Positions 7,041-14,116 of a stretch of 17,042 nucleotides of DNA are shown piece after piece (positions within the stretch are counted from its first letter, which is position 1; every line of letters begins with the position of its first letter). Both the position numbers and the translations under genes were made by a program. The stretch covers positions 1 to 17,042 of the forward strand of contig DASSDH010000101.1 in the NCBI GenBank assembly GCA_035697245.1. Direction: 5' to 3'. A model generated the notes under the pieces. It was not told where the DNA came from. It did not search any database and was given only the letters and a program-made list of their open reading frames with translations. The DNA is from JACVRX01 sp035697245 (GTDB taxonomy: Bacteria > Actinomycetota > Actinomycetes > Jiangellales > Jiangellaceae).

Positions 7041-8623
7041 TGGCTGGGCTTGCGGTTTCGACCCGGGTCACCAACCGGGCCGTCATCGGCGACCTGGTAG
7101 CCGATCGGGTCGCATCGCGGCTGGCTGCCGCCGATGCGAGCTTGTGGGGAGCGGCCGCGCAAGAAGAGGCCGCAGTCCGCCTCGGCTGGGTCCGGCTGCA
7201 CGAGACGTCACGTCCACTGCTCGCCGAGATCGAGGCGTTGCAGGCTGACCTGAGGGCGGAGGGTTTGGACCGGATCGTGCTCTGCGGCATGGGCGGGTCC
7301 TCGCTCGCCCCGGAGGTCATCACCCGGTCCGCCGGGGTGGAGCTGACGGTCCTCGACACCACCGATCCCGGCCGGATCCGCGCCGCGCTCGCCGACCGGC
7401 TCGACCGCACCGTCGTGGTCGTGTCCAGCAAGTCCGGTTCGACGGTCGAGACCGACAGCCAGCGGCGTGCGTTCGCCGCCGCTTTCGATGCGGCCGGGAT
7501 CGACTCCGCGGCCCGGATGGTGGCCGTCACCGACCCTGGCTCGGGTCTCGCCGAGCTCGCGGCGGCCGCCGGGTACCGGCGGGTGTTCCTCGCCGATCCG
7601 AGTGTCGGCGGCCGGTACTCGGCCCTGACGGCCTTCGGGCTGGTGCCGTCGGCCCTGGCCGGGGCGGACGTCTCCGTCCTCCTCGACGACGCGGCGTCCG
7701 CGGCTCCGATGCTGGCGGCCGACGAGCCCGGCAATCCTGCACTCGTGCTCGGCGCCGCCCTCGGTGGCGGCGTCCCAACCGGACGCGACAAGGTTGCGAT
7801 CGCCGACGCCGGCTCGGGGATCGTCGGCTTTGCCGACTGGGCCGAGCAGCTGATCGCCGAGTCGACGGGCAAGGACGGAACGGGTGTCCTGCCGATCCCG
7901 CTCGCTGGGATCGACGACCCAGAGATGCACTGGGCGGCACCGGACGTGCTGCCGGCCGTGCTCGGCCCGGCGCCACCCGACGGTGGGGTAAGTGTCAGTG
8001 GGCCGCTCGGCGCGCAGTTTCTGCTGTGGGAGTACGCCACGGCTGTGGCTGGCCGACTGATCGGGATCAACCCGTTCGACCAGCCCGACGTGGAGAGCGC
8101 CAAGAAGGCAGCACGCGGTCTTCTCGACGGGCGGCCCGAGTCGGAGCCTGCAGCGTTTACCGACGGATCGATCGAGGTGCGCGGCAGTTCCGCGCTGCTC
8201 GGTGATGTGAAGACGGTGGACGAGGCCGTGTCGGCGTTGCTGTCCCGGCTGTCCGCCAACGGCTACCTGGCCGTCATGGCGTATCTGGATCGAGAGGGCG
8301 CCGATGCGGCGCTGGCCGACGTTCGGCGGCCGCTGGCGATCCGCACGCGGCGGCCGGTGACTTTCGGCTGGGGACCTCGATTCCTGCACTCGACCGGGCA
8401 GTACCACAAGGGGGGACCGCCAACCGGGGTGTTTCTGCAGGTGACCGGTGCCGTCGAGGACGATCTCGCCGTGCCTGGCCGGCCCTTCACGTTCGGCCAG
8501 CTGATCACCGCCCAGGCAGCTGGTGATGCTCAGGTCCTGGCCGACCACAATCGGCCGGTCCTGCGCCTGCACCTGACCGACCGGGCCGCGGGCCTGTCCC
8601 GGCTGCTCGAGGTGCTCCGGTGA
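7040..8623 (+). CDS. pgi: Glucose-6-phosphate isomerase
   Basis: Pgi interconverts glucose-6-P and fructose-6-P. The 527 residues form two SIS-type sugar-phosphate domains. Motifs: GMGGSSLAPEV (83-93), SSKSGSTVET (129-138) for phosphate binding, the PGI signature around VGGRYSALTAFG (189-200), EQLIAESTGKDGTGVLP (269-285), INPFDQPDVESAKKAA, and HSTGQYHKGGPPTGVF near the C-terminus. The last is also seen in the Pgi half of Tal-Pgi fusion proteins, so this is the fusion-type lineage. I chose ATG 7040, although a TTG one codon upstream is possible. The ribosome binding site is weak, which fits translational coupling with tal. The end overlaps the zwf start by four bases (GTGA). In this operon Pgi can return fructose-6-P from Tkt/Tal to glucose-6-P. 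Confidence 0.95.
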   Translation: MAGLAVSTRVTNRAVIGDLVADRVASRLAAADASLWGAAAQEEAAVRLGWVRLHETSRPLLAEIEALQADLRAEGLDRIVLCGMGGSSLAPEVITRSAGVELTVLDTTDPGRIRAALADRLDRTVVVVSSKSGSTVETDSQRRAFAAAFDAAGIDSAARMVAVTDPGSGLAELAAAAGYRRVFLADPSVGGRYSALTAFGLVPSALAGADVSVLLDDAASAAPMLAADEPGNPALVLGAALGGGVPTGRDKVAIADAGSGIVGFADWAEQLIAESTGKDGTGVLPIPLAGIDDPEMHWAAPDVLPAVLGPAPPDGGVSVSGPLGAQFLLWEYATAVAGRLIGINPFDQPDVESAKKAARGLLDGRPESEPAAFTDGSIEVRGSSALLGDVKTVDEAVSALLSRLSANGYLAVMAYLDREGADAALADVRRPLAIRTRRPVTFGWGPRFLHSTGQYHKGGPPTGVFLQVTGAVEDDLAVPGRPFTFGQLITAQAAGDAQVLADHNRPVLRLHLTDRAAGLSRLLEVLR

Positions 8624-10158
8624 GGACTGACACTCGACCGAGAAACCCGCTCCGAGATCCGCGGGACAAGCGGCTGCCTCGCATCGCCGGCCCGTGCAGT
8701 CTGGTGATCTTCGGAGTGACCGGCGACCTGTCGCGCAAGAAACTCATGCCGGCGGTCTACGACCTGGCCAACCGTGGGCTGCTGCCCCCGGGTTTCTCTC
8801 TCGTGGGATTCGCTCGCCGCGATTGGGCCGACCAGGACTTCGCCAAGGAGGTCCACGACGCAGTCCGTCAGTATGCCCGGACGCCATTCCGGGAGGCGAG
8901 CTGGCGGCAACTGTCACAAGGCTTTCGGTTCGTGCCCGGTGAGTTCTCCGACGACGACGCATTCGACCGGCTGGCCGAGACGGTGCATTCCCTCGACGAT
9001 CAGCAGGGCACCTGCGGAAACTACGCGTTCTACTTGTCGATCCCACCCAAGTTCTTCGGCGTCGTGTGCAAGCAGCTGGCACGCTCCGGACTGGCCGAAC
9101 CTGACAACCCGGACCAGTGGCGTCGAGTCGTGATCGAGAAGCCGTTCGGCCACGACCTGGCCAGCGCCCGTGACCTCAACAGCACCGTTGAGTCGATCTT
9201 CCCGCCGGACGCGATCTTCCGGATCGACCACTACCTGGGCAAGGAGACCGTCCAGAACATCATGGCGTTGCGGTTCGCCAACCAGCTTTTCGAGCCGATC
9301 TGGAACGCGCACTTCGTCGACCATGTGCAGATCACGATGGCCGAGGACGTCGGCATCGAGAGCCGGGCCGGGTACTACGACGGAATCGGTGCGGCGCGCG
9401 ACGTCATCCAGAACCATCTGCTGCAGCTGCTGGCGCTGGTCGGTATGGAGGAGCCGGTCTCGTTCGACGCCTCTGACCTGCGGGCGGAGAAGGAGAAGGT
9501 CCTCTCCGCGGTCCGGCTGCCACCTGATCTTTCCCGGCACACAGCGCGCGGTCAGTACACCGAAGGCTGGGCAGGAGGGGTCAAGGTGCCAGGGTTTCTG
9601 CAGGAGGAGGGGATTCCGGCTGACTCCCGAACCGAGACGTACGCAGCCATCCGGCTGGATATCGACACTCGGCGATGGGCCGGCGTTCCGTTCTATCTGC
9701 GCACCGGCAAACGGCTGGGCCGCAAGGTCACCGAGGTCGCCGTGGTGTTCGAGCGCGCTCCGCACCTGCCGTTCGAATCGACCGCGACCGAGGAGCTCGG
9801 AGAGAACGCACTGGTGGTGCGGGTGCAGCCAGACGAAGGCATCACGATGCGGTTCGGATCCAAGGTGCCGGGGACGGCGATGGAGGTCCGTGATGTCACG
9901 ATGGACTTCGGCTACGGGCATTCGTTCACCGAGGACAGCCCGGAGGCCTATGAGCGCCTCATCCTCGACGTGCTGCTCGGCGATCCGCCGCTGTTCCCGC
10001 GGCACGAAGAGGTGGAGCTGTCCTGGCAGATCCTCGACCCGATCGAGCGGTACTGGGCTCGGTACGGCAGACCTGAGCCGTACACAGCCGGGTCGTGGGG
10101 ACCTGCCTCGGCGACGGAAATGCTGGCCCGGGATGGCCGAGTCTGGCGACGGCCGTGA
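8620..10158 (+). CDS. zwf: Glucose-6-phosphate 1-dehydrogenase
   Basis: Zwf oxidises glucose-6-P to 6-phosphogluconolactone with reduction of NAD(P)+, the committed step into the oxidative pentose phosphate pathway. The 512-residue product has the nucleotide-binding loop FGVTGDLSRKK at 31-41 and the substrate-binding signature RIDHYLGKETVQNI at 201-214, with K208 and H204 in it. FYLRTGKRLGRK and LILDVLLGD in the C-terminal domain are also typical. It starts at GTG 8620, overlapping the pgi stop, and the N-terminus (PRNPLRDPRDKRLPRIAGP) resembles Zwf proteins from equivalent actinobacterial operons. opcA follows after 13 bp; OpcA is required for full activity of this class of enzyme. Confidence 0.98.
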   Translation: MRTDTRPRNPLRDPRDKRLPRIAGPCSLVIFGVTGDLSRKKLMPAVYDLANRGLLPPGFSLVGFARRDWADQDFAKEVHDAVRQYARTPFREASWRQLSQGFRFVPGEFSDDDAFDRLAETVHSLDDQQGTCGNYAFYLSIPPKFFGVVCKQLARSGLAEPDNPDQWRRVVIEKPFGHDLASARDLNSTVESIFPPDAIFRIDHYLGKETVQNIMALRFANQLFEPIWNAHFVDHVQITMAEDVGIESRAGYYDGIGAARDVIQNHLLQLLALVGMEEPVSFDASDLRAEKEKVLSAVRLPPDLSRHTARGQYTEGWAGGVKVPGFLQEEGIPADSRTETYAAIRLDIDTRRWAGVPFYLRTGKRLGRKVTEVAVVFERAPHLPFESTATEELGENALVVRVQPDEGITMRFGSKVPGTAMEVRDVTMDFGYGHSFTEDSPEAYERLILDVLLGDPPLFPRHEEVELSWQILDPIERYWARYGRPEPYTAGSWGPASATEMLARDGRVWRRP

Positions 10159-10171
10159 CACGGGAGACCAT

Positions 10172-11140
10172 GTGATCATCGAGCTGGCTTCGACGACGGC
10201 GCACAAGATCGCCAAGCGGATGGTGGACCTGCGCGAGTCGCACGGTGCCATCGCGTTGGGCCGGGTGCTCACTCTGGTACTCGTTGTCGACGAGGCCAGT
10301 GCCGAGCCGGCGATCGAGTCGGCGAACCATGCCAGCCACGAGCACCCCTGCCGGATCCTCGTCGTCGCTCAGGAGGCGGCACGCGGGGCCGCCCGGCTGG
10401 ACGCCCAGATCCGAGTCGGTGGTGATGCCGGGGCGAGCGAAGTCATCGTGCTGCGGACATTCGGGGCCCTCACCGGGCATCCGGAGTCCGTGGTGCTCCC
10501 ATTGCTGCTGCCGGATGCGCCGGTCGTCGCCTGGTGGCCCACCGCTGCCCCCGCCGTTCCCGCTGACGATCCGGTAGGCCAACTCGCGACCCGCCGCATC
10601 ACCGACGCGGCTGCCGCGAAGCGACCCGGGGCGGCGCTCGTCGCAAGGGCCGAGTCCTACCAGCCCGGTGACACAGATCTCGCCTGGAGCAGGGTGACTG
10701 GCTGGCGTGCTCTGCTGGCAGCTGCGCTGGACCAACCACCATTCGATCGAGTCACCGCGGCTCGGGTGACGGGCGCATCGGACAGCCCGAGCGCGGACTT
10801 GCTCGCTGCCTGGCTGGCGCTGACCCTGCGGGTTCCGGTGATGCGCGCCAAGGCGACCGGTGTGGACGGCGTGGTCAACGTTCGGCTCGACCGCCGTTCG
10901 GGACCGCTGGAGCTGGACCGCCCTGGCGACGACAACGCGACCTTGTCCGTGCCTGGCCGGGTTGAACGCCGGGTAGCGCTGCCCAAGCGGCTCGACCGCG
11001 ACTGCCTCGCCGAGGAGCTGCGTCGGCTTGATCCGGACGAGGTGTACCACTCCGTCCTCACCGAGGGCCTGGCCCGGCTGCGGGACAAGGGCAGAACCAC
11101 GCGCACCCGCTCCGAGGCGCAGAACGCGGCGGATCGATGA
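10172..11140 (+). CDS. opcA: Glucose-6-phosphate dehydrogenase assembly protein OpcA
   Basis: OpcA binds Zwf and promotes its assembly and activity in actinobacteria and cyanobacteria; it has no known catalytic activity of its own. The 322-residue protein shows family features: LGRVLTLVLVV near the N-terminus, HASHEHPCRILVV, EVIVLRTFGALTGHPESVV, and the LLLPDAPVVAWWP stretch, the most recognisable part. The C-terminal part has LDPDEVYHSVLTEGL. It starts at GTG 10172, five bases after GGGAG. An ATG at 10170 is in another frame and is followed at once by a stop. The gene ends in a four-base ATGA overlap with pgl. The tail after about residue 308 is basic and polar and probably disordered. Confidence 0.95.
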   Translation: MIIELASTTAHKIAKRMVDLRESHGAIALGRVLTLVLVVDEASAEPAIESANHASHEHPCRILVVAQEAARGAARLDAQIRVGGDAGASEVIVLRTFGALTGHPESVVLPLLLPDAPVVAWWPTAAPAVPADDPVGQLATRRITDAAAAKRPGAALVARAESYQPGDTDLAWSRVTGWRALLAAALDQPPFDRVTAARVTGASDSPSADLLAAWLALTLRVPVMRAKATGVDGVVNVRLDRRSGPLELDRPGDDNATLSVPGRVERRVALPKRLDRDCLAEELRRLDPDEVYHSVLTEGLARLRDKGRTTRTRSEAQNAADR

Positions 11141-11919
11141 GCCCGCCGCTCGTCGTCGTCCATCACGATGCGGACGTGCTGGCCGAGGCGGTTGCAGCCC
11201 GACTGATCACCCGTATCGCCGACGTGCAGGCCGCACGCCTCGGCGCGTCGGTCGTATTGACCGGCGGCGGAGTCGGAACGGCGACACTCGCAGCCGTCGC
11301 CGTCTCACCCGCGCGGTCCGCCGTGGACTGGGCGCATCTGGACGTCTGGTGGGGCGACGAACGGTTCCTCCCGACCGGAGACGCCGAACGCAACGAGACC
11401 CAGGCGCGCACCGCGCTACTCGACCATGTCCCGGTCGACCCCGATCGGGTCCACCCCATGCCCGCATCCGACAGCCCCAACGTCAGCGGAGATCCCGATG
11501 CCGCAGCGGAGCTCTACGCAGCCACGCTGGCGGCGTCGGCACGACCCGAGAACCACGCCGGCGTGCCCGCGTTCGACGTGCTCCTCCTCGGCGTGGGACC
11601 GGACGCGCACGTCGCGTCCCTGTTTCCCGATCAACCGGCGCTGTACGAGAGCCGGCCGGTCGTCGCGGTGCACGGAGCGCCGAAGCCGCCGCCCATTCGG
11701 CTGACCCTCACGCTGCCAGCCATCCGTGCCGCCGAGGAGGTCTGGCTGGTCGCGGCGGGAGAAGAGAAGGCGGCCGCCGTCAGGCTGGCGCTGTCCGGCG
11801 GCGGCGAGGTCCAGGTGCCTGCCGCTGGGGCACGCGGACGCCACCGCACTCTGTGGTTGCTGGATCGGGCAGCGGCCTCCGCGCTCCCCCGCGGGCTGGA
11901 GCGCATCGCCTCACCGTAA
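11137..11919 (+). CDS. pgl: 6-phosphogluconolactonase
   Basis: Pgl hydrolyses the lactone made by Zwf to 6-phosphogluconate. The 260-residue protein belongs to the DevB/NagB-like family: a phosphate-binding loop LTGGGVGTATLAAV (41-54), VDWAHLDVWWGDERFLP (63-79), NETQAR at 86-91, and the catalytic-site segment LLGVGPDAHVASLFP (150-164), whose H158 corresponds to the family's active-site histidine. The alanine in GPDAH replaces the more usual glycine of GPDGH, probably harmlessly. It starts at ATG 11137, overlapping the opcA stop by four bases. It is the last gene of the operon and faces rbpA, with 29 bp between the stops. Confidence 0.94.
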   Translation: MSPPLVVVHHDADVLAEAVAARLITRIADVQAARLGASVVLTGGGVGTATLAAVAVSPARSAVDWAHLDVWWGDERFLPTGDAERNETQARTALLDHVPVDPDRVHPMPASDSPNVSGDPDAAAELYAATLAASARPENHAGVPAFDVLLLGVGPDAHVASLFPDQPALYESRPVVAVHGAPKPPPIRLTLTLPAIRAAEEVWLVAAGEEKAAAVRLALSGGGEVQVPAAGARGRHRTLWLLDRAAASALPRGLERIASP

Positions 11920-11929
11920 GACCGCCGTT

Positions 11930-11944
11930 CCCGGGCCAACCGGG
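11930..11944. terminator. Short hairpin between convergent pgl and rbpA
   Basis: CCCGG-GCCAA-CCGGG forms a five-pair GC stem in the 29-bp gap between two converging genes. It could terminate both operons, but neither side has a T-run, and the stem is short, so this is a weak call. Confidence 0.35.
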
Positions 11945-11948
11945 TCTA

Positions 11949-12290
11949 CTACGGCTGGCGAGCCCTGCGTAGCCCTTCCAGCGCCTCTTCCAGAATGGCC
12001 GCGCCGTCGGCGTCGCTTCGGCGTTCCTTCACGTAGGCGAGATGAGTCTTGTAGGGCTCGTTGCGCGGAGCCGGTGGTGGATTCAGTGGGTCGCGGCTGG
12101 CGGGCAACCCGCATCGCGGGCAGTCCCAGTACTCCGGGATAACCGCATCAGCGGCGAAGCTGGGCTCCGTTTCGTGGCCTTGGACGCAGTAGAACGTGAT
12201 GCGTTGCCGGGGGGCGGATTCGCCTCGTTCGGCTTCGCCCATGGGTCCGGCGCCGACACGGCTGCCACGGATGGCGTTACCACTTGCCAC
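11949..12290 (-). CDS. rbpA: RNA polymerase-binding protein RbpA
   Basis: RbpA is an actinobacterial transcription factor that binds principal sigma factor and the beta/beta' subunits and stabilises the open promoter complex. The 113-residue protein has the basic N-terminal tail GNAIRGSRVGAGPMGE (4-19), a core with C35-x3-H39 and W56-D-C57-P-R-C60-G, and a C-terminal sigma-interacting helix (TDAD-like RRSDADGAAILEEALEGLR). C35, H39, C57 and C60 provide a full zinc-binding set as in the Streptomyces protein. It starts at GTG 12290, eight bases after a GAGGGAG ribosome binding site. It lies 39 bp downstream of secG on the same strand and is probably co-transcribed. Genomes can carry more than one RbpA-type gene; I cannot tell whether this is the only copy. 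Confidence 0.93.
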   Translation of the reverse strand: MASGNAIRGSRVGAGPMGEAERGESAPRQRITFYCVQGHETEPSFAADAVIPEYWDCPRCGLPASRDPLNPPPAPRNEPYKTHLAYVKERRSDADGAAILEEALEGLRRARQP

Positions 12291-12329
12291 GGATGAGACT
12301 CCCTCGCGTGTCGGTCCAGACAGTGGCGG

Positions 12330-12566
12330 TCAAGCAGCGGCCTTTGCGAGCAATCCCAGCCCGACGATGCTGGCAGCCCACACGATGCCGATCGCGATCG
12401 TGATTCGGTCGAGGTTGCGCTCGGCGATCGACGATCCGCCCAGCGAGGACGAGATACCGCCGCCGAACATGTCAGACAGGCCGCCGCCCTTGCCCTTGTG
12501 CAGGAGAACGAGCAAGACCAACAACAGACTGGTCAGGACCAGCAGTACGGTAAAGACGATCTTCAC
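12330..12566 (-). CDS. secG: Preprotein translocase subunit SecG
   Basis: SecG is the small stimulatory subunit of the SecYEG protein-export channel. The 78-residue product has two membrane helices (about 3-22 and 54-74) separated by the cytoplasmic loop LLHKGKGGGLSDMFGGG, whose HKGKGGGLSDMFGG core is a strong family signature. I chose GTG 12566 (MKIVFTVLL...) because it gives the usual length and places the first helix at the N-terminus; an AAGGA lies 12 bases upstream, a little far. The frame stays open to 12638, but that part lacks family sequence. In many actinomycetes secG lies next to tpiA-pgk-gap; here the gene upstream of it is a divergent methyltransferase. Confidence 0.95.
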   Translation of the reverse strand: MKIVFTVLLVLTSLLLVLLVLLHKGKGGGLSDMFGGGISSSLGGSSIAERNLDRITIAIGIVWAASIVGLGLLAKAAA

Positions 12567-12712
12567 TGGTGGAGCGGTTCCTTCCGGTCGACCGCGCGCA
12601 CCCGACGCGCAAGCACAGGGTAACCCGATCAGGGTCAAGTCGATGCACGCAGGGTCCGGCGATCGGTCTATTCCGTGCCATCGTGAGCTAGGCGCCGCAG
12701 AGGAGACTGGTC
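12567..12712. promoter_or_regulatory. Divergent secG/methyltransferase promoter region with three CAGGGT copies
   Basis: This 146-bp gap must hold the promoters of secG (leftward) and the methyltransferase gene (rightward). A -35-like TTGACC is present on the minus strand (12638-12633), but no good -10 follows at the usual spacing. CAGGGT occurs three times on the plus strand, at 12616, 12630 and 12650. An AGGAG ribosome binding site (12701-12705) precedes the methyltransferase GTG by seven bases. Confidence 0.35.
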
Positions 12713-13309
12713 GTGCGCAGCGATGAGTGGGATGGCCGATACGCAGACAGCGAGTTCCTCTGGACCGTGGAGCCGAACCGGTTCGTGGTCCATGAGCTCA
12801 GTGGCCTGCCACCCGGGCGGGCTCTCGATCTCGCCTGCGGCGAAGGTCGAAACGCAGTCTGGCTGGCTCAACGGGGCTGGTGGGTCACTGCGGTGGACTT
12901 CTCTTCCGTGGGCCTGCACAAGGCTCGGCAGCTCGCGGCGGGGCGCGACGTTGCCGTCGATTGGGTGCTGGCGGACCTGCTCGACTACCAACCATCCGCC
13001 AACACCTACGAGCTCGCGCTCGTCGCGTACCTCCAGATCGCGGCCGATGAGCGAGCGGCTGTGCTGCGGAATGCCTGCTCGGCCCTGGCGGCAGGCGGTG
13101 AGATTCTGGTCATCGGCCACGACCTGGCCAATCTCAGCGAGGGCGTGGGTGGCCCGCAGGACCCGGCCGTCCTGTACACGCCGGAGGTCATTGCGGCGGA
13201 GCTTCCCGGATTGTCCGTCCAGCGAGCGGAGCGCGTTCGGCGACCGGTTGAAGTCGAGGGTGTAGTCCACGACGCGATCGATACGCTGGTCCGCGCAACG
13301 CGACCATAG
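12713..13309 (+). CDS. Class I SAM-dependent methyltransferase, substrate unknown
   Basis: The 198-residue protein has a Rossmann-fold SAM-binding core: motif I LDLACGEGRNAVWLA (38-52), motif II with acidic VDFS (61-64) and motif III around LADLLDY (86-92). It begins WDGRYADSEFLWTVEPNRFV, a pattern shared by TehB-like and small-molecule methyltransferases of the UbiE/thiopurine type. No substrate-specific motif is visible, so the target is unknown. It starts at GTG 12713 after AGAGGAG. It is divergent from secG and 46 bp upstream of the SDR gene, so it may form an operon with the SDR and phosphoketolase genes, or be an independent unit. Confidence 0.88.
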   Translation: MRSDEWDGRYADSEFLWTVEPNRFVVHELSGLPPGRALDLACGEGRNAVWLAQRGWWVTAVDFSSVGLHKARQLAAGRDVAVDWVLADLLDYQPSANTYELALVAYLQIAADERAAVLRNACSALAAGGEILVIGHDLANLSEGVGGPQDPAVLYTPEVIAAELPGLSVQRAERVRRPVEVEGVVHDAIDTLVRATRP

Positions 13310-13355
13310 AACCGTCGGACCCTTTCCAGTGCATGCTCACGTCGAGGAGGTCGTC

Positions 13356-14108
13356 ATGGAGCGGTTGGCCGGGCGGGTAGCACTCGTCACCGGAGCTGCC
13401 AGCGGTATCGGACACGCGATCGCGATCCGGCTCGCCCAAGAGGGAGCCGCGGTCGTCGTCACCGACATCCAGGACGAGCCGGGTGAGGCGGTCGCCAAAG
13501 GCATCCGGGAGACCGGCGGCAGAGCCGTCTTCGTCCACCACGATGTGGTCTCACCCGCGGAGTGGGAGCGAGCGGTCGGCTCTGCAGCTCGAGAATTCGG
13601 CGGTCTGGACATCCTGGTCAACAACGCCGGCATGGGCGATCTGGCCGTCATCGAGGAGACCTCGCTGGAGGACTACGAGCGCACGATCGCCATCGACCAG
13701 ACCGGCGTGTTCCTGGGCATGAAGACGGCCGCCGAGCTGCTCAGCGCATCGCCGCACGCCTCGGTGATCAACATCAGTTCGATCTTCGGCACCAGCGGCG
13801 GCTTCGGCACTTCACCGGCCTATCACGCCGCCAAAGGTGCCGTCCGCACGCTGACCAAGAACACCGCCCTGCATTGGGCGGACAAGGGCATCCGAGTCAA
13901 CTCCGTGCACCCCGGCTTCATCGACACGCCGATTCTCGACTCGACCAAGGGCACCGATTTCGAGCAGGCGATGATCGGGTTGACCCCGATGGGGCGCCTG
14001 GGCCGTCCACAGGAGATCGCCGCTGGAGTCGCATATCTCGCCAGCGATGACGCATCGTTCGTGACCGGTCTCGAGTTGTACATCGACGGCGGGTACATGG
14101 CGCGTTGA
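13356..14108 (+). CDS. Short-chain dehydrogenase/reductase (SDR), probably NAD-dependent
   Basis: This is a classical SDR of 250 residues. Motifs: coenzyme loop VTGAASGIGHAIA (11-23), an acidic D37 after beta-2 (VVVTDIQ), which favours NAD over NADP, NNAG (89-92), serine S142 in NISSIFG, and Y156-x3-K160 in AYHAAKGAV. RVNSVHPGFIDTP and the C-terminal ELYIDGGYMAR are also typical. The sequence is closest in feel to hydroxysteroid or cyclic-alcohol dehydrogenases, but SDR substrates cannot be read from sequence. I chose ATG 13356, five bases after GAGGAGG; an in-frame GTG at 13329 lies before that site. The phosphoketolase gene starts eight bases after its stop, so the two are almost certainly co-transcribed. 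Confidence 0.93.
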   Translation: MERLAGRVALVTGAASGIGHAIAIRLAQEGAAVVVTDIQDEPGEAVAKGIRETGGRAVFVHHDVVSPAEWERAVGSAAREFGGLDILVNNAGMGDLAVIEETSLEDYERTIAIDQTGVFLGMKTAAELLSASPHASVINISSIFGTSGGFGTSPAYHAAKGAVRTLTKNTALHWADKGIRVNSVHPGFIDTPILDSTKGTDFEQAMIGLTPMGRLGRPQEIAAGVAYLASDDASFVTGLELYIDGGYMAR

Positions 14109-14116
14109 GAGGCAGC

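Noticed and set aside
6871..8259. A 462-codon minus-strand open frame opposite pgi
   Set aside because: Low-complexity Ser/Ala/Arg-rich translation and complete overlap with a clear pgi gene; a shadow frame.
9170..10171. Upstream extension of the opcA frame through most of zwf
   Set aside because: The upstream translation is arginine- and serine-rich shadow sequence. OpcA similarity begins at the GTG at 10172, which has its own ribosome binding site.
8914..10272. A 452-codon minus-strand open frame opposite zwf
   Set aside because: It is a mirror of the zwf coding frame caused by high GC in third positions; the protein has no recognisable domain and zwf motifs cover the same DNA.
13329..13355. 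GTG at 13329 as start of the SDR gene
   Set aside because: The added residues precede the Rossmann fold without family similarity, and the GAGGAGG site lies inside them, properly spaced for ATG 13356.
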